The notes beneath the pieces are model-generated. The model was not told where the DNA came from and searched no databases. It was given only the letters and a program-made list of their open reading frames with translations. A DNA stretch of 64,000 nt from Fuerstiella marisgermanici (GTDB taxonomy: Bacteria > Planctomycetota > Planctomycetia > Planctomycetales > Planctomycetaceae). Of this stretch, positions 56,409 to 64,000 are shown one piece after another. Each line of letters begins with the position of its first letter. Positions within the stretch are counted from its first letter, which is position 1. The stretch spans positions 2,852,001 to 2,916,000 of the forward strand of contig NZ_CP017641.1 in NCBI RefSeq assembly GCF_001983935.1. Direction: 5' to 3'. A program made the position numbers and the translations under genes.

Positions 56409-57422
56409 TTAGAATTCGCCAAGCACCTGACCATCTGAAGCGCGGCACAGGTAAGTCAGTGTTCCCTGATCGACATTTTCCGAGAGAAACCGAACGCTGC
56501 CGTCTCCCAGCAGGAACTGAGCTCCACCGGTATGCAGGCTGGCACAGGTGTACCAACTGGCTCGCTTCCCGACGACGTTACTCACGTTGTTGTAATTCCA
56601 GACATTGATGCCTGTGGCAGGGAACGTCAGGTTCCAACGGCCCAGCGGGTCAATTCCAACATCCACCCAGCCAGCGTGCAGCCAGCCGCCCGTGCGGCCG
56701 TTGTACGTTTCGAGCGTCTTTTCGCCCATCATCACAGTGTTCGATAGCCCGTCGGTGCACGCGGCCAGTCTTGTGTAACTGTTTTCGCCGAACAGGTAAC
56801 GAGCATCGACTGACAGGCTGCGATGGTGGTTACAGTCGCGGAGCGAAAGGTAAGGCATGATGAAGTCGTAGGATGTTTTGGCGTACGGCATGCCCGGCGA
56901 ACCGCCATCGGGCGAGTAAAATGATCCGCCCGCATCCAGAACGGTGTTGCCGGAATCTGATGGGCACAACAAAGTGGGAATGACCTGGCTGGCAAGAGCC
57001 GCGTGTCCGGTTGCTACAGCATCCAAACCGACCGGTACCGGGTTGGAACCTGGGCGAACAAGATTTCCCTGAGCTCCGGAAAAGTCGATCTGACTGTAGA
57101 GCGCAGTCTGCTCCATAAATGGCAGCAGCAGTGCCAGTCCGTGACCGTTCTTCGTCTGTGGGTCTGGTTTGCTGGGCGCGGTTGCGCCGGCCGTGCAAAT
57201 TCCCTGACTCATGCGACCAGCCGGAAATCGACCGTGCGTCCCTTCGTAGTTAAAAATCGCCAGCCCAAGTTGTTTAAAATGGTTCTTGCACTGCGTTCGT
57301 CGCGCAGCTTCACGGGCCTGTTGAACGGCCGGCAACAACAACGCAATCAGGATCGCTATAATCGCAATAACGACCAGCAATTCGATCAGTGTAAATCCGG
57401 CTTTTCGTCTCTGTGGTAACAT
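56409..57422 (-). CDS. DUF1559 prepilin-like protein (second copy)
   Basis: A 337-residue DUF1559 protein from the ATG at 57422. The prepilin signature [22 protein letters not shown] is followed by [19 protein letters not shown], and the family tail [16 protein letters not shown] is near the C-terminus. The upstream 27-residue extension (from 57503) lacks similarity and was excluded. It heads a minus-strand set with two lipoproteins, a classical DUF1559 arrangement. It is distinct from the copy at 30823 and shares its N-terminal and C-terminal signatures only. Confidence 0.93.
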   Translation of the reverse strand: MLPQRRKAGFTLIELLVVIAIIAILIALLLPAVQQAREAARRTQCKNHFKQLGLAIFNYEGTHGRFPAGRMSQGICTAGATAPSKPDPQTKNGHGLALLLPFMEQTALYSQIDFSGAQGNLVRPGSNPVPVGLDAVATGHAALASQVIPTLLCPSDSGNTVLDAGGSFYSPDGGSPGMPYAKTSYDFIMPYLSLRDCNHHRSLSVDARYLFGENSYTRLAACTDGLSNTVMMGEKTLETYNGRTGGWLHAGWVDVGIDPLGRWNLTFPATGINVWNYNNVSNVVGKRASWYTCASLHTGGAQFLLGDGSVRFLSENVDQGTLTYLCRASDGQVLGEF

Positions 57423-58114
57423 CAAACCTATTTCTTTTGAATGGGACCTAAGGTGGGTTGCCATCGCCGCAGGAACAAAGCACAACGCAACAATAAAGTT
57501 CACACGTTTCGATCAGGAATGGGTCCGTCCATTCCTTTTCCTGTCAAACCAACTGGCTGGAACAAGCCAATTGGCTGACTCTTACTTTGGCAAAAAGAAC
57601 TCTCGAATGCCGTGGAATAAGTAAGTCCTGTTGTTGTGGTTGCTGAAGTGTTGTGCGTTCTTCCCGCTGCACTTTCTGTCGGGTGACAGCAGGACAATAA
57701 TGGCGTCGTTGCTGAGTGCAGGCAAAGACTGTGCCACAGTTCGGCATCACTTGCCGAATGGCGGCAATCCTGCGACCAACTGCCAGACGGCGTAACCAAA
57801 CTTCCTGATTGCTGCGATCGAAAGAAGCATCCGTGCATAATCTGCGAGCAGCAAGCGTTGATCGAACACGCATTGCGTGCGGGAAAGCTCGATAACTTCA
57901 ACACCCACATTCGGTCGCGACTGGAACAGCTCACGACCAGCGCTTACAACTGGCGGAACGCAGTTAGGTCGGCGAACACCGTTGTAACCTTCACGCGTTG
58001 CTATCAACTGCGTAACAAGCCGCGTCGAGTCAGTGGCGAAGCGACCTTCGGACTTGCATCCAGCAGTGCACCAACCGGGGTTCATTTCAGTAAGGCTATT
58101 AAGGAAAACAGCAC
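57423..58114. other. Long intergenic region before the mannonate dehydratase gene
   Basis: Nearly 700 bases with no supported gene in either direction; frames that are open have no recognisable content. Promoters for the divergent DUF1559 and mannonate dehydratase genes should be here. AAGGAA just upstream of 58115 is the ribosome binding site. Confidence 0.4.
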
Positions 58115-59104
58115 ATGATCCTAAACACGGTTTTGACGCCGCTAAACGACATCAACATGCGACTTGCCGTGCAATGCGGTGTCGAAGGTGTTGTCGTGCG
58201 GTACCCCGGGCCAACGCTGGATGACCTCGTGGCGGTCAAACAAACAGTGGAAGGCAACGGACTCAAGCTGCTGGCCATCGAAGGATATCTGCCTATTGAA
58301 AAGATCAAACTGGGAACGGACCACGACGGCCGTGAACTGGCCGCAATAAAGACGCTGATCGAACACATGGGAACGGCTGGTGTACCCCTGCTGTGTTACA
58401 ACTTCATGTCCGGAACCGATTGGGTACGCACCACGCTGGATGTGCCGGCACGCGGCGGAGCGTTGGTGACCGGCTTCCGGCTGGCTGATGCTGAGCGGGC
58501 TGTTTCCCTGAACGCTGCCAGTGAAGACGTTACAACGGGCACGATTTCTGCCGATGAACTTTGGACAAACCTCGAACGCTTCCTGCGCGAAGTGATTCCG
58601 GTAGCGGAAGAAGCCGGCGTGACTCTGGCAATGCATCCGGATGACCCGCCGCTGCCGCGCTTTCACGGAAAGGCTCGCATCATGAATTCTGTCGACGCGC
58701 TTGAGCGACTGGTGGCATTGGTGCCGAGTCCCCGAAACGCCATTTGTTTCTGTCAGGGCACATTCGCGACGATGGGCGTCGACATTCCCGCAACCATTCG
58801 ACGGCTGGGCCGCCACATTCAATATGTTCACTTTCGCGACGCCGAAGGATCGGCCGAACAATTTGTCGAAACGTTTCACGACAATGGCCCGACAGACATG
58901 GCCGCTGCAATCCGCGCGTTAAAGGACGTTGGCTTCACCGGTCCGATTCGACCGGATCATGTGCCTCAGCTGATTGGCGAAGAAAACGGTGAACCCGGTT
59001 ACACGATGCTCGGAAGATTGTTCGCTTTCGGCTACATTCGCGGCCTTCTTCATGGAACAGGGGCGTCGCCCTCAACTGACAGCCGGCTTCCGCCAGGCAG
59101 CTAA
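58115..59104 (+). CDS. uxuA: Mannonate dehydratase (UxuA-like)
   Basis: Predicted to dehydrate D-mannonate to 2-keto-3-deoxygluconate in hexuronate breakdown. The 329-residue TIM barrel shows the UxuA signature residues: LAMHPDDPP near 170-178, FCQGTFATMGVD, YVHFRDAEG and IRPDHVPQL, which supply metal-binding Cys/His/Asp. It lies first in a same-strand group with an enolase-superfamily enzyme and an ACS-family transporter, fitting sugar-acid use. A short C-terminal tail is unremarkable. Some related barrels act on other sugar acids, so the exact substrate is not proven. Confidence 0.88.
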   Translation: MILNTVLTPLNDINMRLAVQCGVEGVVVRYPGPTLDDLVAVKQTVEGNGLKLLAIEGYLPIEKIKLGTDHDGRELAAIKTLIEHMGTAGVPLLCYNFMSGTDWVRTTLDVPARGGALVTGFRLADAERAVSLNAASEDVTTGTISADELWTNLERFLREVIPVAEEAGVTLAMHPDDPPLPRFHGKARIMNSVDALERLVALVPSPRNAICFCQGTFATMGVDIPATIRRLGRHIQYVHFRDAEGSAEQFVETFHDNGPTDMAAAIRALKDVGFTGPIRPDHVPQLIGEENGEPGYTMLGRLFAFGYIRGLLHGTGASPSTDSRLPPGS

Positions 59105-59161
59105 GTACGATTACTTCGTTTCACTGCAACAATCGCCTCGAAAGTGAGCGACAACAAACTC

Positions 59162-60397
59162 ATGCCCAAAATCACGGCCATTGAAACATCCATTCCTTCC
59201 GGCATCATGACCAACCTGCTGCTCGTGCGGATTCACACCGACGACGGGCTGATCGGATGCGGTGAAACGTACTACACGCCCCAGACGATCGAAGCTCTGA
59301 TTCACGACTGGATGGCCGAACGCCTTATCGGTGCCGAAGCAACAGACATCGAAGCTCACTGGCGGTTTCTGTACGAACGCTGCACCGCCTTTGGCTTTCC
59401 GGGCGCAGAAATGCGAGCGTTGTCGGCGATCGATGTGGCACTGTGGGACATCCTTGGGCAGGTTTGTGGACAGCCGGTGTGGCAGCTTTTGGGCGGAGCG
59501 GCTCAAAAGAAGGTCCGCATCTACAACACCTGTGGCGGCCCGGGTTATGGCACTCAAAAGCAAAGCCGCGAAGAAACCGCGACACATCCCGGCTGGCCTG
59601 GTTACGGCGACGAAGGAATAGCGGGACCGTTGCAGGACAACTGGTCTTCGATCCATGCCGCGGGCGATCTGGCTCAGGAATTGGTGGACGAAGGAATCTG
59701 CGGCATGAAAATGTGGCCGTTCGATCGGTACGCTCATGCAGGTGGCGGAGCGTTCCTGTCGGCGGCGGACATCGAAGCCGGCATGAAACCGTTGCGTGAA
59801 ATTCGTGATCGAGTCGGCAATCAAATCGAAATCATGATCGAAGGTCACGCGTTCTTCCCATTGGCGTCGGCGCTGCGACTGGCTGACGCACTGGCGGAAA
59901 TCAAGCCGTTCTGGCTGGAAGACGTGGTGCGAGTCGACAACATCGACACGCTGGCGGATTTCCGACAGCGATCCGGTTTGCCCATTGCAGCGACGGAAAT
60001 GTTGCTGGGACGGTCGTCGTATCTGTCTTTGCTACAGGCGAAAGCGGCTGACTATGTCATGATTGATCCCACGTGGGCGGGCGGCATCAGCGAAACGCGT
60101 CGCATTATCGATCTGGCTCAGACGTTCAACATCTCCGCCACCATGCACGACTGCACCGGCCCGTTGACGCTGTTTTCCGGCCTGCATTGTTCTGTTGCTT
60201 CAACGAATGTTGTGCTGCAGGAAACCGTTCGAGCTCACATTCGCACGTTCTCCGAACATTTGATTGATCGTCCGCCGATCATCGAAAACGGATTCCTAAT
60301 GCCGCCAACAGACCCCGGACTGGGGACCGCGTTATTGCCGGAGCTGTTTCAACCTGGCACAAACAGCTATCGGTGTACGGGAAAGACATCCGCGTGA
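59162..60397 (+). CDS. Enolase-superfamily sugar-acid dehydratase
   Basis: A 411-residue mandelate racemase/muconate-lactonising-type enzyme from the ATG at 59162 (a GTG at 59144 is the alternative). It has the capping domain at the N-terminus and barrel motifs GMKMWPFDR (lysine), IMIEGH, FWLEDVV, AATEMLLG with acidic metal ligands, and MHDCTGP with the probable catalytic His. These resemble galactonate/mannonate-type dehydratases. It follows the UxuA-like gene by 57 bases and precedes an MFS transporter, so it probably acts on a sugar acid in the same pathway. The exact substrate cannot be set by sequence. Confidence 0.85.
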   Translation: MPKITAIETSIPSGIMTNLLLVRIHTDDGLIGCGETYYTPQTIEALIHDWMAERLIGAEATDIEAHWRFLYERCTAFGFPGAEMRALSAIDVALWDILGQVCGQPVWQLLGGAAQKKVRIYNTCGGPGYGTQKQSREETATHPGWPGYGDEGIAGPLQDNWSSIHAAGDLAQELVDEGICGMKMWPFDRYAHAGGGAFLSAADIEAGMKPLREIRDRVGNQIEIMIEGHAFFPLASALRLADALAEIKPFWLEDVVRVDNIDTLADFRQRSGLPIAATEMLLGRSSYLSLLQAKAADYVMIDPTWAGGISETRRIIDLAQTFNISATMHDCTGPLTLFSGLHCSVASTNVVLQETVRAHIRTFSEHLIDRPPIIENGFLMPPTDPGLGTALLPELFQPGTNSYRCTGKTSA

Positions 60398-60436
60398 ACC
60401 GCTTGTGATAAGCGATAGAAGTGTCGGGAATAGATA

Positions 60437-61798
60437 ATGAGTGAACACGAAAGCGAAGATCACAGCGCAACTGACGGGCGTAGTCCTTACGAAGTTTCGC
60501 CGGAGTTACAGAGTTCAACGCCTGGCAACCGCGGGACCACGGTTCGCTATTCGATCATCGGCGCGACAACGCTCACCGCCGTGATTCTGTACCTGGACCG
60601 AATATGCATCGCCGAGATTGCGAAGCTGGACGAATTTAAATCGGATTTGAATCTGTCGGATCAGCAAACCGGCTGGATCCTCTCTGCATTCTTCTTTTCG
60701 TACGCGCTAGGACAAGTGCCTGCAGGTTGGCTCTCAGACCGCTTTGGCGCTCGAAAGATGCTGCCGCTATACATCTGCATCTGGTCGCTATGCACGATGC
60801 TGACGGGCCTGGCGACGGGCTTTGCCGTGCTGATTGCCGCAAGGTTGCTGTTCGGGATCGCTCAGGCAGGTTGCTACCCCACCGCCAGCAGCCTTATCAG
60901 GCGATGGACACCATTGCCCACTCGAGGCACCGCGAGTTCCATCGTTTCGTTCGGTGGACGTTTCGGCGGCGCTGCGGCTCCCTTGTTGACTGCGTGGCTG
61001 TTAAGCGACTATCTCGGCTGGCGTTGGGTTCTCGCGATCTACGGAATGGTCGGATTCTTCGTCGCTGCGTACTTCTGGAAAATCTTTCGCGAAACGCCGC
61101 AGGAACATCCTGACTGCGACGAGACAGAGTGTGCTTTGATCGCTGCGGGAGACACCGATACCGAAGCCAGCGGTCCGCCTCCGTTCCCACCACTGCTGCC
61201 ACTCATGCGCAGTCGGGCAATGTGGCTAATGTGTGCTCTGCAGTTTGGCGTCAACATCGGCTGGGTTTTCTTAGTCACATGGCTGCCGACGTATCTGAAG
61301 GACGTCAAGAACGTCGACCCGAAAATCGGCGGGTTGATGTCGACGATCGTGCTGTTCGCGGGAATCGTCGGCATGCTGTGCGGCGGACCGCTCACCGATT
61401 TCTCTGTCAGACGATTTGGCCTGCGGTGGGGACGTTCGCTTCCACTGGCGACGTGCTATGGAATCGCAATCGCGGCTTATTTGTCGTGCCTGTACCTTGA
61501 GTCAGCCTGGGCGTTTATCGCAGCGGCCTCGGTCGTGGCGTTCGCGACAGATATGAGCGTCCCCGGAATCTGGGCCTACATGCAGGACGTCGGCGGCAAA
61601 AACACGGCGGCCGTTTTCGGCTGGGGCAACATGTGGGGAAACCTTGGCGCGGCAACGACTCCGCAGCTCGTTCCGATCGTCCTCAAGTACTGGGACACCA
61701 ACGGCGACTGGCACGAAGCCTTTCTGTTGTTCTCTGCAGGCTACGTGGTCGCACTGGCTGCAGCGCTGGGCATCAATGCCTCTCGAAAGGTCGAATAG
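60437..61798 (+). CDS. MFS transporter, ACS (anion:cation symporter) family
   Basis: A 453-residue membrane protein with about 12 hydrophobic helices and a soluble ~45-residue N-terminus. Family marks include YLDRICIAEIA near 53-63, the loop between helices 2 and 3 GWLSDRFGARKMLP, and LLFGIAQAGCYPTASSLIRRW. ACS members such as ExuT and GudP import hexuronates and sugar acids, which fits the two dehydratase genes directly upstream (39-base gap). It probably brings the substrate into the cell. Confidence 0.9.
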   Translation: MSEHESEDHSATDGRSPYEVSPELQSSTPGNRGTTVRYSIIGATTLTAVILYLDRICIAEIAKLDEFKSDLNLSDQQTGWILSAFFFSYALGQVPAGWLSDRFGARKMLPLYICIWSLCTMLTGLATGFAVLIAARLLFGIAQAGCYPTASSLIRRWTPLPTRGTASSIVSFGGRFGGAAAPLLTAWLLSDYLGWRWVLAIYGMVGFFVAAYFWKIFRETPQEHPDCDETECALIAAGDTDTEASGPPPFPPLLPLMRSRAMWLMCALQFGVNIGWVFLVTWLPTYLKDVKNVDPKIGGLMSTIVLFAGIVGMLCGGPLTDFSVRRFGLRWGRSLPLATCYGIAIAAYLSCLYLESAWAFIAAASVVAFATDMSVPGIWAYMQDVGGKNTAAVFGWGNMWGNLGAATTPQLVPIVLKYWDTNGDWHEAFLLFSAGYVVALAAALGINASRKVE

Positions 61799-61918
61799 CA
61801 GCAACCAACAGAGGCACCTTCGCTGAGGCGACCATCGCGTCACGGCCGGACCACCACCTGTTTTATGCCGAAGCAACGGTTGAACAACGCTGCGAATACG
61901 GTTCGCGGCGTGGACGCA

Positions 61919-63253
61919 TTAAAGTCTCGCGAGTGTCTGATCGGCATCTCCGAAATGGTCAGCCTTCAGCCCCATGCGATGCAGAATCGACAGGTAGAAG
62001 CTGCACAGTTTTCGGTTGTCGTCACCATCTTCTGTATAGTCGAGGACTCGACCGGTCTGCAGCGTTCCACCAAGACCACCAGCGGTCAGCAGCGGAACTT
62101 TCGTGGAATCATGCTTGCTGCCTGACCACATATTGTTGACGAACAGAAGGCACGAATGGTCAAGCACGGTTGCGTCACCTTCCGGCATGGCGTCCAGTCG
62201 ACTGGCCAGGTACGCCAACTGACTGCAATAGAACGACGTCACACGTTTCCAGTCTTCCGACCGTTCGTTGTGCGATGCCGAATGGTGTGCACTGCGGACA
62301 TTTAGAAACGGATAGAACAGCCCGGAGATATCACGACACAATAACAATGTTGCGAACCGCGTTTTGTCGGTTTGAAATGCCAGAGCGATGATGTCGCACA
62401 TCAGCCGCATATGTTCTCGAATATCTTCCGGCAGTCCGTTGTCCGGTCGAGGCATGGTGATAGCGGGCTTGCCCTGCGTTTTCGCTCGCTCAATCGCCCT
62501 ATCCTGATCGCCTCGCATTCTTTCGATGCGTTTCTCGACCTCACGCACACTGGTCAGATACTCATCCAGCTTGGCTCGGTCGCTGGCGCTGGCCTGTCGG
62601 CTCAGCCTTTCGGCGTGCTCTTTCACCCGGTCCAGAACACTTTTGTTTCGTCGGCTGCCGCGGTTGTCGAACAAGCTGTCAAAGGCCAGTGACGGATAAA
62701 CTTCCATCGGCACGGGCGACGTGGCGTTCTGCCACGAAATGTGCGAACTGTACGCCATCGAAAAGTTTGTTTCGTGATAGCCGGTAATCGGTTGTTCGCA
62801 TCCGAGTACCATGCTGGGCTGAGCCGTCTCCTGACCGAGATGGTTGGCCAGTAGCTGATCGACGCTGATACCGCCGCGAAGTTCGGCTCCCTTTTGCAGC
62901 GAAGCACCGGACAGGATGTTGCCCGTCTGCCCAGGATGAATGCCAACGCCAGTGGAGTTCTTATTGAACAATCCCTGAATGACGTTGAGCTTCTGTTTGA
63001 GAGGCTCCATGGGTGCCAGGCATTCGCTAAGCTCCATTTCGGAGCCTTCATTTTTTGCCCACCAGTGATCCGGGTGCACACCACAGGCCATGAACAACAC
63101 GGCAAATCGTTTCGGGAACGGGCCTTGCTTTGTTGAGACCGATGGATCGAGTCCCCAGACGGGAATGGAATCAAGCCACGGAAGAGCCATAGTAACGCCG
63201 GCCCCACGAAGCAGAGTGCGGCGGCCGATTCGACGGTTGGTCAATTTATTCAT
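61919..63253 (-). CDS. DUF1552 family protein (second copy)
   Basis: A 444-residue exported DUF1552 protein with twin-arginine-type signal (IGRRTLLRGAGVTMALPWLDS; key RR) and family segments (FAVLFMACGVHPDHWW, LSECLAPMEPLKQKLNVIQGL, GGISVDQLLANHLG, DHSCLLFVNNMWSGSKHDS). Its start overlaps the end of the upstream DUF1592-type gene by 8 bases (63246-63253), so both are produced together. It is only distantly similar to the DUF1552 protein at 53454. Confidence 0.92.
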   Translation of the reverse strand: MNKLTNRRIGRRTLLRGAGVTMALPWLDSIPVWGLDPSVSTKQGPFPKRFAVLFMACGVHPDHWWAKNEGSEMELSECLAPMEPLKQKLNVIQGLFNKNSTGVGIHPGQTGNILSGASLQKGAELRGGISVDQLLANHLGQETAQPSMVLGCEQPITGYHETNFSMAYSSHISWQNATSPVPMEVYPSLAFDSLFDNRGSRRNKSVLDRVKEHAERLSRQASASDRAKLDEYLTSVREVEKRIERMRGDQDRAIERAKTQGKPAITMPRPDNGLPEDIREHMRLMCDIIALAFQTDKTRFATLLLCRDISGLFYPFLNVRSAHHSASHNERSEDWKRVTSFYCSQLAYLASRLDAMPEGDATVLDHSCLLFVNNMWSGSKHDSTKVPLLTAGGLGGTLQTGRVLDYTEDGDDNRKLCSFYLSILHRMGLKADHFGDADQTLARL

Positions 63254-64000
63254 GCTGGAAGGCCTTCCCTCGCTTATTCAGGAACTGCGGGCTGGTCACA
63301 ATACTTTCGATTAAACTGCTCAGCCGATATTCATGGGTTTGAAGTTGCTTCTGAATATCGCGAATCAGCAGTTCGTCGGACAAAATCAAACTTCGCCCCA
63401 ACGCATAGGATAGCAGCTTACGACTTAGGTTTTCGACAAATTCTTCCTGACGATATTCGACAAGGTAACTTCGCAGTTCGTCGACACCGGCCGCAGAATG
63501 GCCGCCGGGCAGGATGGCGGCCGTATCGACCGGGCGACCGCCCAGATCTGTCTGCCGCCGTTCACCGATCGGGCCGAAGCCTTCAAAGACCAGACCGACC
63601 GAATCGATTCGCTCATGGCAACCCGCACAACTTTTGTGTTCGCGATGTTTGGCAAGAGCTTCTCGCAGCGTGAGTTCCCCCAGCTTCGATTCGTCTGCAG
63701 GAAGTTCGGGCACGTTGGGAGGTGGCGGCGGAATGCGTTCGCCCAGAAGTCTCCGCACAACCCAGTAGCCGCGCTTCACCGGGCTGGTTCTTAGCCCCGG
63801 CGCGTTCTTCGTTAAGAACACGCTCATCGGCAGCAGCCCGCCACGACCGTGTTGCGTCGCGTCGTCCAGGCGAGCCCATTCGTGTTCGTTTGCTGTTACG
63901 TTCTCGGCACCATAGTGCTTCGCGAGCACCGCGTTCACGAAGGTATAGTCACCGTCCAGTAGATTGGTAATCGATTGGTCCCGCCGAATCAGGTCGACCA
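63246..64000 (-). CDS. DUF1592/DUF1588/DUF1585 protein, C-terminal part (runs off the edge)
   Basis: Partial gene: the reading frame is open to the right edge of the window (VDLIRRDQSITNLL at the edge). Visible parts: the end of DUF1592 (TFVNAVLAKHYG), DUF1588 (GGLLPMSVFLTKN, RLLGERIPPPPPNVPELP, haem-like CAGCHERID) and DUF1585 at the C-terminus (LRSYLVEYRQEEFVENLSRKLLSYALGRSL; SIVTSPQF). Upstream domains should include PSCyt1 and DUF1587. It forms a pair with the DUF1552 gene it overlaps. Confidence 0.9.
   Translation of the reverse strand, partial: VDLIRRDQSITNLLDGDYTFVNAVLAKHYGAENVTANEHEWARLDDATQHGRGGLLPMSVFLTKNAPGLRTSPVKRGYWVVRRLLGERIPPPPPNVPELPADESKLGELTLREALAKHREHKSCAGCHERIDSVGLVFEGFGPIGERRQTDLGGRPVDTAAILPGGHSAAGVDELRSYLVEYRQEEFVENLSRKLLSYALGRSLILSDELLIRDIQKQLQTHEYRLSSLIESIVTSPQFLNKRGKAFQHE

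Noticed and set aside
57423-58114. Possible small genes in the gap before the mannonate dehydratase
   Set aside because: Several frames of 70-140 codons are open on both strands but none shows a domain, signal peptide or convincing ribosome binding site.
59111-59848. A 245-codon minus-strand frame inside the enolase-superfamily gene
   Set aside because: It is a shadow frame without a family match; the plus-strand enzyme has clear metal-ligand motifs.

Overview
This 64 kb window is a chromosomal segment of a planctomycete (phylum Planctomycetota, probably order Planctomycetales). The evidence is the density of families almost restricted to or expanded in that phylum: PSCyt1/DUF1549/DUF1553 with DUF1501, two DUF1552 proteins paired with DUF1587/1592/1588/1585 proteins, two DUF1559 prepilin-like proteins, a DUF4432 protein, a PQQ-propeller protein, an MJ0042-type zinc-ribbon membrane protein and WD40 secreted proteins. 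lpxB implies a lipid A-bearing outer membrane. The base composition is moderately GC-rich throughout, and I cannot name the species.

Layout. 1-3.7 kb: fatty-acid synthesis genes (fabG, an unusually long acyl carrier protein, fabZ-like, fabF-like). 3.7-4.9 kb: a convergent LexA-like repressor that has lost its autocleavage dyad, with TGTRCA hexamers and a 16-bp palindrome upstream. 4.9-14.7 kb: a cysteine-less TlpA-like lipoprotein, a PIG-L deacetylase, a BRCT-MerR-TPR fusion, glyA, a gluzincin-like secreted protein, a FixJ/NarL response regulator with a clear terminator, and a GYF-domain membrane protein. 14.9-28.6 kb, all on the minus strand: a sodium/solute symporter with a tiny translationally coupled partner gene, a UDP-sugar pyrophosphorylase, an NfeD/ClpP-class membrane protein, a TPR-GT41 glycosyltransferase, a DUF1501 + PSCyt1 pair, and a DUF4432 protein with an in-frame 15-bp tandem repeat at its N-terminus. 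28.7-31.8 kb: lpxB, a Cys/His-rich small protein and a DUF1559 protein.

The accessory, rearranged part is 31.8-45.2 kb. It holds an IS110-family element with strong hairpins on both sides of its transposase, a 1038-aa membrane protein with a transglutaminase-like Cys-His-Asp core, a TetR stub cut off beside two palindromic repeats, a redoxin/cytochrome/copper-monooxygenase fusion, an ISL3-like remnant, a P1B-4-type metal ATPase, and a mosaic in which an ISAs1 remnant lies between a dehydrogenase-like tail and a WD40 gene that lost its 3' end.

45.7-54.9 kb: a membrane histidine kinase and a sigma-54 activator (overlapping genes), followed by a coupled set of LamG-LamG-PSCyt1-DUF1592-type protein, PQQ propeller and DUF1552 protein. 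55.3-57.4 kb: a DUF1559 protein followed by two lipoproteins. 58.1-61.8 kb: a sugar-acid catabolism cluster (mannonate dehydratase, enolase-superfamily dehydratase, ACS-family MFS transporter). 61.9-64 kb: a second DUF1552/DUF1592-type pair, running off the right edge. No rRNA, tRNA or CRISPR array was recognised. I found no convincing wholly new multi-gene system. The best leads are the non-cleavable LexA with its palindromic region, the BRCT-MerR-TPR fusion, the IS110 candidate guide-RNA region, the tiny symporter partner and the transglutaminase-like membrane protein.
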